A stretch of DNA of 64,000 nt from Priestia endophytica DSM 13796 (GTDB lineage: Bacteria; Bacillota; Bacilli; Bacillales; Bacillaceae_H). Of the stretch, positions 9,800-19,017 are shown in pieces. Location: positions 62,001-126,000 of the forward strand of contig NZ_FOXX01000010.1 of assembly GCF_900115845.1 (NCBI RefSeq), given 5' to 3'. The stretch's first letter is position 1; every line of letters starts with the position of its first letter. The notes beneath the pieces are model-generated. The model saw nothing but the letters and a program-made list of their open reading frames with translations, was not told the DNA's origin and searched no databases. Both the position numbers and the translations under genes were made by a program.

Positions 9800-11137
9800 A
9801 TGTTTAAATACGAATCGATATACAATAACATAAAAGATCGAATTCAAATGGCTGATTTACAGGCGGGTGAAAAGTTGCCATCTATTCGCGATTTATCTCA
9901 GCAATTTACTTGTAGTAAAAGTACGATATTAACGGCTCTCAATAAACTAGAAGATCAACACTTGATTTACGCCATTCCTAAAAGTGGTTACTATGTAGTA
10001 GATCATCAAATGCCACATAAACCTTCTACTACCGATTTTATAGACTTTGCTACGTCATCTCCAACATGGCATGCCTTTCCTTATAAAGACTTTCAACATT
10101 GTATGAATAAAGCAATTGATACGTATCAAGAAGAATTATTTCATTATGGAACCCCAAATGGTTTGCCTTCCTTAATTGATGAAGCTAGAAAACTATTAGA
10201 AACATATCAAATATTTACACATTCAGATCATATTTTTGTTACTTCAGGCGTTCAGCAAGCTTTAGCGATTCTTAGTCTCATGCCTTTTCCTAATCATCGT
10301 AAAACGATACTTGTTGAACAGCCAAGTTATCATCTTTATATGGACTTTATAAAAACCTATAAGCTACCAGTAATCGGGATTAGAAGGACCGTAAATGGAA
10401 TTGATTTAGAGGAATTAGAACAAATCTTCCGTTCTCATGATATTAAATTTTTCTATACGATGCCACGATTCCATAGTCCTTTAGGCACTTCCTATCGTAA
10501 AAAAGAAAAAGAAGCCATTCTATCTTTAGCCGCTAGATATGATGTTTATATTGTAGAAGATGACTATTTAGCCGATTTTGAACAAAATACAAAAGTAGAT
10601 CCGCTATTTTCGTATGATACACATAATCATGTGATTTATTTAAAGAGTTTTTCTAAAATTATGTTCCCTGGATTACGTATAGGGTTTGCGGTCTTACCAC
10701 CATTATTAACGCCTCTCTTTCAGAGATATAAAAAAACAACAGATATTGACAGCTCAATGATTTCACAAGCAGCATTGGAACTTTATATAAAGAGTGGCAT
10801 GTTTAATCATTATCGTGCTAGAGTAAGCGGTACTTATGCGGCCCGCGCAACCATACTTCAGCATGCTTTAAAAAAACATTTGTCTGTATATCAATTTCCT
10901 TCAGAAATTTGTATGCATAGTCACATTGTATTACCAAAGAGAGTCAATTTAAATTTACTTATTTCTCATTTAAATCAACATAAAGTTTTATTAGAACCTA
11001 TTGATGGAAATTATTTAGATGGCGTTTTGAATGAAAGAATTTTAAAATTGAATATTTCTAACATAGAAGAATATAAAATTGAAGAAGGAATTAAAAAAAT
11101 CGCTATAGCTTTAAATACTAGCAAAAACTACTTCTAA
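9800..11137 (+). CDS. MocR-type transcriptional regulator (GntR HTH fused to aminotransferase fold)
   Basis: Cytoplasmic PLP-dependent regulator of 445 residues. A GntR winged helix spans about 1-70 (KLPSIRDLSQQF..SKSTILTAL). A type-I aminotransferase domain follows, with the PLP-binding lysine at Lys286 in LKSFSKIMFPGLRIG and the cofactor Asp in VEDDYLADF. Family members sense PLP or amino compounds and control neighbouring transport or metabolic genes. The start follows AAAGGAGG with seven bases spacing. It is divergent from the EamA exporter, its likely target. Confidence 0.93.
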   Translation: MFKYESIYNNIKDRIQMADLQAGEKLPSIRDLSQQFTCSKSTILTALNKLEDQHLIYAIPKSGYYVVDHQMPHKPSTTDFIDFATSSPTWHAFPYKDFQHCMNKAIDTYQEELFHYGTPNGLPSLIDEARKLLETYQIFTHSDHIFVTSGVQQALAILSLMPFPNHRKTILVEQPSYHLYMDFIKTYKLPVIGIRRTVNGIDLEELEQIFRSHDIKFFYTMPRFHSPLGTSYRKKEKEAILSLAARYDVYIVEDDYLADFEQNTKVDPLFSYDTHNHVIYLKSFSKIMFPGLRIGFAVLPPLLTPLFQRYKKTTDIDSSMISQAALELYIKSGMFNHYRARVSGTYAARATILQHALKKHLSVYQFPSEICMHSHIVLPKRVNLNLLISHLNQHKVLLEPIDGNYLDGVLNERILKLNISNIEEYKIEEGIKKIAIALNTSKNYF

Positions 11138-11690
11138 TAAGAAAAATGATTCCATTATACATTCATAATCGAAAAAGATAGTAATTCCAGGTGATGTGGA
11201 GATACTGATAGCTATAGTAATGGGAAAAGAATCAGTTCAGCTGTTTTTATAATCAAAGCAAAGATGAACACTACACTTTAGTTGTCAAAAAATGAATTTA
11301 TTAAATAATACATACAAATTCAGGCAAGTGTTTTAGTGTATAAATTAGATACTGAGTGTTAACTATTGTGGATATATTGCTATTATAAAATTTAATATTA
11401 TTGAATCAATATTTCAGCAAAAAACACTCTAATCCTTAGTAATAGAATAAACATATACTATACACGGCTAGTTCGCAAAACACGGTAAAGAAGATTTGAT
11501 TTAATCAAACCTTCTTTACCGTGTTTTATTAAACCTTGATAAAAAATAAGGATTAGTAATTCAAAATAAGACAAAGAAAAATCCCACTAAATACGTTTCT
11601 AATTCGAATGTAAAAATCCCTATTTCCCCTTTTAGTTATTATGCTAAATTCTCTTTTCATTCATGTTTAATAATAGCAGTAGTATAAAAT
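11138..11690. other. intergenic region, no gene seen
   Basis: AT-rich with no convincing frame or RNA gene. The only clear structure is the long hairpin at 11477-11527, listed separately. Confidence 0.6.
11477..11527. terminator. long symmetric hairpin terminator
   Basis: Arms AAAACACGGTAAAGAAG and CTTCTTTACCGTGTTTT enclose a second pairing, TTTGATT/AATCAAA, giving an almost continuous stem of about 25 pairs. A/T ends on both sides suit transcription from either strand. It lies between the convergent MocR gene and the gerAB remnant. Confidence 0.8.
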
Positions 11691-12793
11691 TTATTGCTCG
11701 TTCAATTTCCTTTTAAAATACGAACGGATAATAGAGATTAACAGCATAAACAAAGGAATAACGACAAACATAACGAAAGAAACGAACTCTGTAATGAAAC
11801 CTTCTTCCCCTTGTTCTGAAAAACTAGAAGCCATGGTAAGAGATAAGAAAATAACAATAGTCCCTATGGGTAAAAGAATGCGATGATACCTGTTTAATTT
11901 AAATAAATCAGCTATTCCAATAATCGCACTATACAAATAGACCGATGCTTTGAAAAAGACAGTAATTAATAATGTAAAAACCACAATTGCGTCAAGTCTT
12001 TCAATAAAATCTAACAGATTGACCTTCCCAACTGCTGTTAACGTCGGAAATGTAGATTTTTGCATCACTTCTACACCAAGAACAGATATATTTAACAAGA
12101 CGGTCCAGCCTAAAATAAGTCCGCTTGAAATTAAGGCTGTCACCCATACTCTCTTTACTAATTGAGGACGATTTAAATATGGTGCGATTATCGTAAAGGC
12201 TATCATTTCACCAAATGGGAAAATGAGTAGATGAGGAAAAGCTGTAGTAAAGATAGGTTTCCATCTGTTTTCAAGAAAAGGAAGAATCTGCTGAAAATTA
12301 ACATCTCCTGATACAAGAACAAAAAATTCCCTGCTCCCCCTAACAAAAGTAAAATAACCACAAATACTTCTGCTGTCCTTCCTACTACTTCTACTCCTAG
12401 ATGAATGACATAGCACATCACTAGAACAAGCGTAAGGTTGATTACCAATAAGGGGGTTTCTGATAAGGTAGATGAAACTAATAAATCTCCGAATTCCCGT
12501 ACGTTCCTTCCGCAAATATACAAGAAGTAGACACAGTATAACAGACCAACAATCCATCCAAGGTATTTCCCTAATATCTCACGGGTATATCCAGTAAGAA
12601 GCAAGTTAGGATATTGACGAAATAAAAAATAATAAATAAACGATAAGATAACCCCTCCACTCATTGCTAAGAGAATAGAAAGCCAGACATCCTTTTCCGC
12701 CTGTCGTCCGTAGCTGACAACCAAGGCTGTTCCTAACTCAAAGATAAACATCAAAGCAAAGAGTTGAATTCCGCTTATTTTCGCTTTCTCCAT
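11691..12793 (-). pseudogene. spore germination permease GerAB-like, frameshifted
   Basis: Endospore germination permease of the GerAB/GerKB family (APC superfamily, inner spore membrane germinant receptor subunit). The first part reads from 12793 (MEKAKISGIQLFALMF..) to about 12335. The rest reads in another frame from there to 11691 (..VSGDVNFQQILPFLENRW.., ending KRKLNEQ). Restoring one G to the five-G run at 12336-12340 rejoins the frames as LLLGGSREFFVLVSGDVNF, giving about 367 residues, normal for the family. So a single-base deletion, real or a sequencing slip, separates the halves. No gerAA or gerAC lies beside it, so even intact it would be an orphan subunit. Confidence 0.85.
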
Positions 12794-13005
12794 TCATTGA
12801 AAACTCCCTTCTTTGCTTATGTTGATTAGATATCTATTGGTGTATATAGGATTTGGTTGTCATACTTGTTTAACGAATGAAGCGCACTGGGGATATAATG
12901 ACCGTGGAAATATCCAAATATCGCTTTTCTACACCATCAACAAGGCGGATTCCATCCATAACACTTCTATAAAGTTATTAAAAAAAGATAGCCACCTTTA
13001 AAAAT

Positions 13006-13040
13006 GAGAAAACGACTGATTCAAGTCGTTTCTTCTCTTT
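13006..13040. terminator. terminator behind DUF3231 copy 1
   Basis: AAACGACT-GATTCA-AGTCGTTT hairpin with T-rich flanks on both strands. In the minus direction it follows the DUF3231 stop by about 80 bases. Confidence 0.7.
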
Positions 13041-13121
13041 TATAATCTAGATGATATCAAAAGCTTATTGACATCATTATATTGTTATGAACTCGTTCTT
13101 CCATAAACTCCTCTTACAGGT

Positions 13122-14135
13122 TCATTCCTTCTTTTTTACGAGTTTTTCTTTATCCAGTGTTGTTGGGGGCTGCTCCATCCACTTATTCCTAATCATGATA
13201 TCGGCTCCATCCTTAGCATACAGAGCCACTTCAAGGGATAAACGTTCATAATCGATGATTAAATCACTTCTTTGACTAGCTGATGCTGCTGTAGCATAAT
13301 TTCCTGTTCCTGTGGCACTTAACATTCCCATATGAAACATAACCAGTTTATCCGAAAAAGGCGGTGTTGTAGCATCTGTAATAGCAACATCAGATGAAAT
13401 AGGAGATTCTATATCGCTATCGAGAAGAATCCTTGTGAAAATCCGCATATGTTTTCGGGAAATATCTCTTCCTCTTAACATCCAATTTTGAACCTCTTTA
13501 TGAGGGGAGATTTGGGCAAAACTAAGAGACAGTTTACTTCCGATATGGTTAGTGACACTATTCATATATAAATGGGAAATCTCTATAGTATTTAATGGCC
13601 GTTGTTTGCTGAATAGAGAAAAACCACTTAAATATTTGTGACTATCTACAAAATCTGTTTTGGTTGGGTACGGGATATAAGGTGCTCGAATATATAATCC
13701 CTTTTCTAGTAATAAATCGGTAGTCTGATCAAATAAATCAGAAGTTTCCCGGAGTCCTTTTATAAAATACGTTTTGAGGTCTTTCCTCGCCCCCATAGAG
13801 GTGAATCCACTATATCCAAGCATGCCTACTCTAGCCATATGAGCTAAATATTGAAGGATAAAAGCATCTGTATATAACCGAGGAGCATTCACATTCACAT
13901 CCTCATCTGTAAATCCTGTCGGGAGTGGAATCTGTTCCTGTTGAAATAATGTGGTTAACTTCTCAATATGAACACAAGAGATGTCATACGCCAACTGAAT
14001 AAGAGGACGAATATCTTCATCTTCTACCGTTTGTAAGAAATAAGATAACACACATTTGGACATACTATCCTGCATATAGTTTGTCCAAATACAAGCTATT
14101 TCAGCTGACGTTAGCTGAGTAGGATGTTTCGTCAT
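13122..14135 (-). CDS. DUF3231 family protein, copy 1
   Basis: Soluble 337-residue protein of the DUF3231 family, common in spore-forming bacilli and without a known biochemical function. It reads as two helical-bundle halves: each has an opening like TSAEIACIWTNYMQDSMSKC or ISHLYMNSVTNHIGSKLSLS, followed by long helices. Ribosome site GGAGG lies ten bases before the ATG. It is clearly paralogous to the 337-residue gene at 27285-28298, with most residues identical over the full length. The upstream DNA including the ribosome site is also conserved. It lies downstream of two broken CBO0543-type genes on the same strand. Confidence 0.88.
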   Translation of the reverse strand: MTKHPTQLTSAEIACIWTNYMQDSMSKCVLSYFLQTVEDEDIRPLIQLAYDISCVHIEKLTTLFQQEQIPLPTGFTDEDVNVNAPRLYTDAFILQYLAHMARVGMLGYSGFTSMGARKDLKTYFIKGLRETSDLFDQTTDLLLEKGLYIRAPYIPYPTKTDFVDSHKYLSGFSLFSKQRPLNTIEISHLYMNSVTNHIGSKLSLSFAQISPHKEVQNWMLRGRDISRKHMRIFTRILLDSDIESPISSDVAITDATTPPFSDKLVMFHMGMLSATGTGNYATAASASQRSDLIIDYERLSLEVALYAKDGADIMIRNKWMEQPPTTLDKEKLVKKKE

Positions 14136-14198
14136 AATCTTGGTACCTCCAAATCATAATCGTTCAGGATATGTATATTCTTTACAGTTTAAAACTAA

Positions 14199-14236
14199 AT
14201 TATGACGAAAGCCAAGGAAGAATATCTCTTGGCCTT
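14199..14236. repeat. conserved stem-loop upstream of DUF3231 copy 1
   Basis: AGCCAAGG and CTTGGCCT arms around AAGAATATCT. An equivalent GGCCAA..TTGGC stem occurs at 28371-28401 before DUF3231 copy 2, in an otherwise similar leader. It may be a terminator of the preceding gene or a leader element. Confidence 0.5.
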
Positions 14237-14245
14237 TATTTATTA

Positions 14246-14719
14246 TTAGTTGTATCTTTTTTCTGCCTGAAACCAACTTACAAAACGATGAGTAATCAAT
14301 AGTAAAATAGCATAAATCATAATATTTGGATGTTCCCCTTTAAGTGATCTCGCTAGATCAGTATAATGTCTTATAAAAAAAGCGTATAATTCTGTCATCC
14401 CTAAAAAAGCACATAATGAAGAATAATCCGTACCCCACTTTTAGACTTTGGATAAGTTAACTCAAAAGACATGGCAAAAGCTGGATAAATCATATAGTAC
14501 AATGAAAAACTAAGCTTTGTTGCATAAGGAAATTCTCTAAAGGGAAATTCAACTCGTTTAAAATAGACGGAATAAAAAATATATACCCATGATAAAGTTT
14601 GAGCAAATAAGAACGAGATGTGAGCTTTTCCTTTTATATCACGGGGGGACCTTACTGATATATAGAATAATAACTAGTAGCCATGAAATTACTAAAATGA
14701 CAACTTCTTTTTTCATCAT
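14246..14719 (-). pseudogene. CBO0543-family membrane protein, two frameshifts
   Basis: Reading from ATG at 14717-14719 gives MMKKEVVILVISWLLVIILY then ISKVPP, after which a stop appears. Shifting one base in the six-G run at about 14643-14648 continues as RDIKGKAHISFLFAQTLSWV and on to GVRIILHYVLF. A second one-base shift in the run of six T (minus strand) near 14428 gives LGMTELYAFFIRHYTDLARS to the end VSWFQAEKRYN. The rebuilt protein is about 160 residues with four or five TMs, matching the CBO0543-type bacillus membrane family. It begins right after the stop of a second such gene, so the two formed an operon. Both lesions sit in homopolymers and may be decay or sequence error. Confidence 0.75.
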
Positions 14720-15202
14720 TTACTCCTTTAACCACTTCTTCTTATACCAAGAATAATATTGATGGTTGAGAAATAAAGAAAACCATACTGTAATGAAAGT
14801 CCAATACCACTTCCATTCATCATACTTAACAAGGTTGGTTTTCCATTCTAATAAAACTTCTATAAAAGTGAAAAAGCCAATAATGAATGTATAGTAAAAG
14901 AATCGTAACCATAAAGGCTGATAAGTAGGATAATTTAGGCTAAATAAAATAGCTAATACGGGAAATAAAAAAAATTCAAAACTAAAACTTGCCTTATTTA
15001 TTTCATTTACTCTTGGTAATAATGCTACAGGGTAGCTAATCCACTTCATCCCTACTACAAAAAGGCCAGATACCCATGTGATGGATTGAAGAAATAAAGC
15101 TATAATCCAAGCTTCCCTTGCTTTCTCACGCGGAACAAACTTCTATATTAGGAATATTCAGATAAATAAAGAACTTAATAATATCCACCAATCTATGCTC
15201 AA
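14720..15202 (-). pseudogene. CBO0543-family membrane protein with two nonsense codons
   Basis: From a TTG at 15200-15202 (ribosome site GGAG eight bases before) the frame reads LSIDWWILLSSLFI, stop, IFLI, stop, then KFVPREKAREAWIIALFLQS and on to the normal end at 14720 (YYSWYKKKWLKE), 161 codons in all. Both stops, TGA and TAG, stand where Trp (TGG) would fit, each one G-to-A change away. An intact 109-codon stretch from 15049 remains open but lacks the conserved VPREKARE N-terminus. The family is of unknown function and is often found near DUF3231 or sporulation-associated genes. The call rests on motif memory, not a search. Confidence 0.7.
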
Positions 15203-15325
15203 TTAAAGTCTCCTTTTAAGACTTTAATATCTCCATTTTTCTTCTGTTTATAAATTTTTCCATACAAAAACTCACTAAAACATAACTTAGTGAGTTAGAA
15301 AATGTATACATTATGTATTTTTAAT

Positions 15326-15412
15326 TTACATAAAACATCTTTGGAAAAGTTAGAGAGGCGCGGCTCCCTTATCATTTAAGAGTTCTGTGCCTTTTCTTTT
15401 TTCGTTACTCTA
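15326..15412 (+). repeat. dispersed repeat copy: TTTACATAAAACAT box plus stem-loop
   Basis: TTTACATAAAACATCTTTGG and AAAAGTTAGAGAGGCGCGG precede an AGGCGCGGCTCCC..GAGTTCTGTGCCT stem and a T tract. The same order (ACATAAA box, A-rich spacer, AGGCGC/GCGCC or GCACA/TGTGC stem, T tract) recurs at 25270-25355 and 26440-26510. Confidence 0.5.
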
Positions 15413-15529
15413 TAAACGCGCTCGATAAAGAACTTAAATAAACTAAATTCCCCTATAGTTTAAGTAAATATTTTCACAAGACCCCCTACTAAATGCAGTT
15501 CGACAGTATGATCCAAAGCTATTTATAAA

Positions 15530-15561
15530 GAAAAAAGCAACAATTCTAACGTTGTTTTTTC
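15530..15561. terminator. terminator behind the yoaS-yozG-yoaT operon
   Basis: GAAAAAA..CAAC and GTTG..TTTTTTC arms around AATTCTAAC. It follows the yoaT stop on the minus strand by about 130 bases. Confidence 0.65.
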
Positions 15562-15692
15562 CCATTTATCTTATTCGAAGTTTTGTACGCTAGAGGAACT
15601 TCAACCTACAAAAGCTGAATGCCTTATTATGCTAAGGATTTGACTTTTTAAAAGAGCGTTCTTAACAGTATAAAAATTAACTAGTATCTATC

Positions 15693-16457
15693 CTAGTGGG
15701 ATTTTTCCTTAACCTGCTTTAACGTCGCTACTATAAGAAAGCTAACAATCACTAATAAGAGCCATGAACTCACCTTTCCTAGATGAACGAGGCTCCATGC
15801 ATCAGTTTGGTTTGGATATTCCCACGCTCCAAAGAACGTTGCGATATTTTCAGCTATCCATATAAAAAAACCGATGAGCACAAAGGAAAGCGCAATCGGC
15901 ATACGGTAACGAATTCCATCAACTTCGTATGTGACCCATGATTGCCAAAAGACGATAATGACAAGTCCAGATAACCACCAACGAATGTCCATCCAATAAT
16001 GGTGGGTGAAAAAGTTCAAATAAATTGCAGCTGTAAGAGGGACAACTACCAAAAACGGTGGCCACTTAACCAGTTCAACCTTAAATCTCCTCCATGCCTG
16101 GCAAAGATAACTCGCTACACTTGCGTACATGAATCCACTATACAAAGGTACTTCAAAAATTTTAGAATATCCTTCCTCTGGATAAGACCAGGAACCCATA
16201 TGTACCTTAAAAAGTTCAAGAAAGAGTCCAATAAGGTGGAACAATGTGATAACCTTTAGTTCATCCTGTGTTTCAAGCCCAGAACGCACCATCCACCACT
16301 GCATCAGAAGACAGATGATGAGCAGCAAGTCATATCGTGGCATGAAGGACAGTGGCAGGATTTGTGTAAAAGCCAAAGAGACAAAAATAACGACAGGAAA
16401 CAAACACGAGAGGGCCTGCTCCCAACCAAAACGAACGAATTGCTTTAGTGCCCTCAT
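15693..16457 (-). CDS. yoaT: DUF817 family membrane protein (YoaT-like)
   Basis: Integral membrane protein of 254 residues with about eight TM helices, Trp-rich and with conserved polar patches such as ELFKVHMGSWSYPEEGYSK and FFGAWEYPNQTDAW. It matches the DUF817/YoaT family; function unknown. I set the start at ATG 16455-16457, eight bases after GGAGG, rather than the upstream TTG that lies inside the ribosome site. B. subtilis has yoaS, yozG and yoaT in the same order, and this cluster repeats that order. Confidence 0.85.
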   Translation of the reverse strand: MRALKQFVRFGWEQALSCLFPVVIFVSLAFTQILPLSFMPRYDLLLIICLLMQWWMVRSGLETQDELKVITLFHLIGLFLELFKVHMGSWSYPEEGYSKIFEVPLYSGFMYASVASYLCQAWRRFKVELVKWPPFLVVVPLTAAIYLNFFTHHYWMDIRWWLSGLVIIVFWQSWVTYEVDGIRYRMPIALSFVLIGFFIWIAENIATFFGAWEYPNQTDAWSLVHLGKVSSWLLLVIVSFLIVATLKQVKEKSH

Positions 16458-16592
16458 GATGTGGTCCTCCAAAGTTTTTTTCTGAATATATGGAAGTCCT
16501 GCTTAGTATAGCTGAATAGATTTAGGGTTATATACATAGGTTCACCCCTGAATAACTTTCTCTTCCTTTCCGTGTTAAATATTCCCACTTTA

Positions 16593-16814
16593 TTAATCTT
16601 GGGTATCTTCATCACTTCGGTATTCTAGAAGATCTCCTGGTTGACATTCTAATGCTTTGCAAATCGCCTCTAAAGTGGATAATCGAACTGCCTTTGCCTT
16701 TCCATTTTTCAATATAGAAAGATTAGCCATCGTTATTCCAACCCTCTCCGAAAGTTCCGTAACGCTCATTTTCCTTTTAGCTAGCATCACGTCAATATTG
16801 ATTATAATTGCCAT
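16593..16814 (-). CDS. yozG: small XRE-family HTH regulator (YozG-like)
   Basis: DNA-binding protein of 73 residues made almost entirely of a helix-turn-helix (MSVTELSERVGITMANLSIL) with the family C-terminus ALECQPGDLLEYR. The start at ATG 16812-16814 follows GAGGTG by seven bases; a GTG three codons earlier overlaps that site. It lies ten bases behind yoaS, so the two are co-transcribed. Such DUF2975-HTH pairs are common in Firmicutes, where the membrane protein and regulator are thought to act together. Probably autoregulatory, perhaps through the palindrome at 17354-17372. Confidence 0.88.
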   Translation of the reverse strand: MAIIINIDVMLAKRKMSVTELSERVGITMANLSILKNGKAKAVRLSTLEAICKALECQPGDLLEYRSDEDTQD

Positions 16815-16824
16815 TGTTTTCACC

Positions 16825-17307
16825 TCAGACCGTTAAGTCATTTTCTGATTTTATATCAATCGCTTCTTTTAATAGTTTTTGAAGAACAGCAGCAAAGACC
16901 GCAATTACCATTGAAGCAAAAATAATCACTAATCCAATTAATATAATACCTGGGGCGTCGTCTTTCTCCGCTAAGAGATATAAAAGTGGCATGCCGACCA
17001 CATATAAGATACTGATTGTGATTGCACAGTATTTTATATTCTTTAAAGCTCTTACAGAAATTATAGAGAACGCTTTATTTTTGTCAATATAGCTTAACAG
17101 TTTAAAAGCTTGATACAGAGCAATGTAAAAAGGTACCGCCGCTGCATACAAAACGATGAAAATAAGATATTTCATATACGCAATATCTGGATACAATTCT
17201 GCTGCATAATTCCCTAGCTCAGGTACCAAAAATATGCATAAAGCAAGAACTGGAATTCCCATAAGAATAACAGCTATCTTTAAAAAGAAGGTTGATCCTT
17301 GGTTCAT
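16825..17307 (-). CDS. yoaS: DUF2975 family membrane protein (YoaS-like)
   Basis: Small membrane protein of 160 residues with four TM helices at about 7-27, 47-67, 92-112 and 120-145. The family is DUF2975, function unknown, and it is typically paired with a small XRE regulator, as here. The start ATG at 17305-17307 lies eight bases after GAGG; a GTG three codons upstream would put the ribosome site inside the gene. First gene of yoaS-yozG with yoaT 135 bases farther on. Confidence 0.85.
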   Translation of the reverse strand: MNQGSTFFLKIAVILMGIPVLALCIFLVPELGNYAAELYPDIAYMKYLIFIVLYAAAVPFYIALYQAFKLLSYIDKNKAFSIISVRALKNIKYCAITISILYVVGMPLLYLLAEKDDAPGIILIGLVIIFASMVIAVFAAVLQKLLKEAIDIKSENDLTV

Positions 17308-17353
17308 AAAAAGCACCTCACTTATTTATTGTCAATTTGAATTTAACATATCA

Positions 17354-17372
17354 TTTATTGTTTTACAATAAA
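17354..17372. promoter_or_regulatory. palindrome upstream of yoaS
   Basis: TTTATTGT-TTT-ACAATAAA, eight-base arms, 47-65 bases before the yoaS start. A related TTATTGTCAATTT lies at 17325-17337. Position suits autoregulation by the YozG-like protein, which is inference. Confidence 0.5.
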
Positions 17373-17545
17373 TTTTTATTCAATATTGTTATTTTTTTAT
17401 TGCTAAATAAACGTTAATTTTGACAAAAATAATGACTGTCCTTAGTCAGAAGACTACAATTCTATCTCATAGTGCCCAAAAATAGATTTGACTTATTGGT
17501 AGAAAGTATTATCAAGTTAAGTAAAATAGCTGTAGTGATGGAAAT

Positions 17546-17577
17546 AAAAAAAGCTTTGGTTAAACCAAAGCTTTTTT
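17546..17577 (+). terminator. perfect terminator hairpin, owner unclear
   Basis: AAAAAAGCTTTGG-TTAAA-CCAAAGCTTTTTT. It works on both strands. It lies between the decayed fragment at 17.6-18.0 kb (minus strand) and yoaS, so it probably terminated that former gene. Confidence 0.7.
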
Positions 17578-17612
17578 ATACTTATTTTGTAGTAGAAAAA
17601 GGGAAAATGTCA

Positions 17613-18009
17613 TTAAACAGACTTTATAGTATTATCAGTATCGACTTCTATCAAGATTAAACTTGCTCCCTCAGGAATAATAATATCTTTCACAAGACTT
17701 GGAGTAGGGATAAACTTATCCTCATCTTTCCAAAATGAGGTTCATCAGTTCTAAAACATCAATTGCATTAAAGAGTAAAACTTATGTACGGCCAACCGTA
17801 TCAGCTCCCATACTTTAATAAATTGTTAGCTATCATGTCAGATAGACATAACCGTCATTCACTTTATATTAAAAGAATGATAAATATATCTCTACTATAA
17901 TCTCTTTAATGTCATTCAAATCCGAGATGGATGATAAATCTAAAGTTAAAGTGGTTCCATTGGAAGAATTGATTTCTACACTCCCACCATCAAACCATTT
18001 CCAATGATA
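17613..18009 (-). pseudogene. decayed coding remnant(s), one end carbohydrate-binding-module-like
   Basis: Two minus-strand stretches keep protein-like sequence without a start. One (18009-17869) reads YHWKWFDGGSVEINSSNG, TTLTLDLSSISDLNDIKEI, then VEIYLSFF and stop. This resembles the beta-sandwich binding modules attached to bacterial mannanases and other glycosidases, which would suit the adjacent mannose operon, but I am unsure. The other (17733-17613) reads FWKDEDKFIPTPSLVKDIII, PEGASLILIEVDTDNTIKSV and stop, unrecognised. The sequence between is riddled with stops, so these are fragments of one or two dead genes. Confidence 0.45.
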
Positions 18010-18055
18010 GTTTATACCTAAACAAGTAATATATTACGCTTAATAAATACAACTA

Positions 18056-19000
18056 TTACAGACTTGAAACAATACATTTAGTATCACCTACAAGTTCATA
18101 TTCACCAAAACTAGTAGGCAATATAAAATGATCTCCCTTTTTGAAGGAATAACGCTTACCTTCCTTTGTTAGTTCCCCTTCTCCCTCAATTACGCTAACA
18201 AGAAGAAATTGCTTTTGCTGTTTCAAGTGGGCTAACCCATTTAGCTCCCATTTTTCTACCGAAAAATAATCTCCTTGAACAAAGTGTGTTATGCTCAAAT
18301 TTTCTACTTTTTCATGCATAACTGATAGTTGATTTTGTGTAAATGGTGTCTCAGTCACTTCAATACTTTTTTTAAGATGAATCTCACGAAAATTCCCTTC
18401 AGAATCTCTTCTATCATAATCATATAATCGATAAGTTGTATCTGAATTTTGCTGCGTTTCTAATATTAAAATCCCTTTACCAATCGCATGAACCGTTCCA
18501 CTTGGGACATAGAAGAAATCTCCTGGTTTTACCTTTAGGCGATGTAACAGTTTGTTCCATTCTTGATTTTCAATCATAGCAATTAATTCTTCTTTTGTTT
18601 TCGCATGATGCCCATAAATAATTTCTGCATCTTCTACAGCATCAATTACATACCAACACTCTGTTTTTCCTAGTTCTCCATTTTCATGGATACTAGCATA
18701 TTCATCATTTGGGTGAACTTGAACAGATAAATCTTGATTGGCATCTAAGATTTTTGTAAGAAGAGGGAAACGTTCTCCCTCCACATTCCCAAATAAATCT
18801 CGATGTTCTTCCCATAATTCACCTAGAGATAATCCTTTATATTTTCCGTTCTTAACAACACTTTGTCCATGTGGATGCGCTGAAAAAGCCCAGCACTCCC
18901 CAGTTTGATTTGATGGAATCTCGTATCCAAAAGAAATTAATTGTGTCCCCCCCCAAATTCTTTCTTGAAAAACTGGGGCAAAAAATAATGGTTCAGTCAT
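18056..19000 (-). CDS. manA: mannose-6-phosphate isomerase, class I
   Basis: Zinc enzyme of 314 residues interconverting mannose 6-phosphate and fructose 6-phosphate in the cytoplasm. Family marks are LSVQVHPNDEYA (metal-binding Gln/His), KTECWYV (Glu) and VPSGTVHAIGKG (His) in the first cupin half, then a second cupin half to the C-terminus. Length equals B. subtilis ManA. It lies 17 bases behind manP in the same orientation, so transported mannose phosphate is directly isomerised into glycolysis. Regulated with manP by the upstream elements. Confidence 0.95.
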   Translation of the reverse strand: MTEPLFFAPVFQERIWGGTQLISFGYEIPSNQTGECWAFSAHPHGQSVVKNGKYKGLSLGELWEEHRDLFGNVEGERFPLLTKILDANQDLSVQVHPNDEYASIHENGELGKTECWYVIDAVEDAEIIYGHHAKTKEELIAMIENQEWNKLLHRLKVKPGDFFYVPSGTVHAIGKGILILETQQNSDTTYRLYDYDRRDSEGNFREIHLKKSIEVTETPFTQNQLSVMHEKVENLSITHFVQGDYFSVEKWELNGLAHLKQQKQFLLVSVIEGEGELTKEGKRYSFKKGDHFILPTSFGEYELVGDTKCIVSSL

Positions 19001-19017
19001 GATTAAAATCCTCCATT

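Larger units (their letters stand above)
15203..15692. other. intergenic region with hairpins
   Basis: No frame looks coding. It contains a small stem AACTCACTA/TAGTGAGTT (15269-15296), a copy of the dispersed repeat and stem (15326-15412) and a terminator (15530-15561). Confidence 0.6.

Noticed and set aside
12813-13001. 62-codon plus-strand ORF before the DUF3231 terminator
   Set aside because: No ribosome site and no coding character.
17472-17660. 62-codon plus-strand ORF
   Set aside because: It reads through a perfect terminator hairpin and has no ribosome site, so it is fortuitous.
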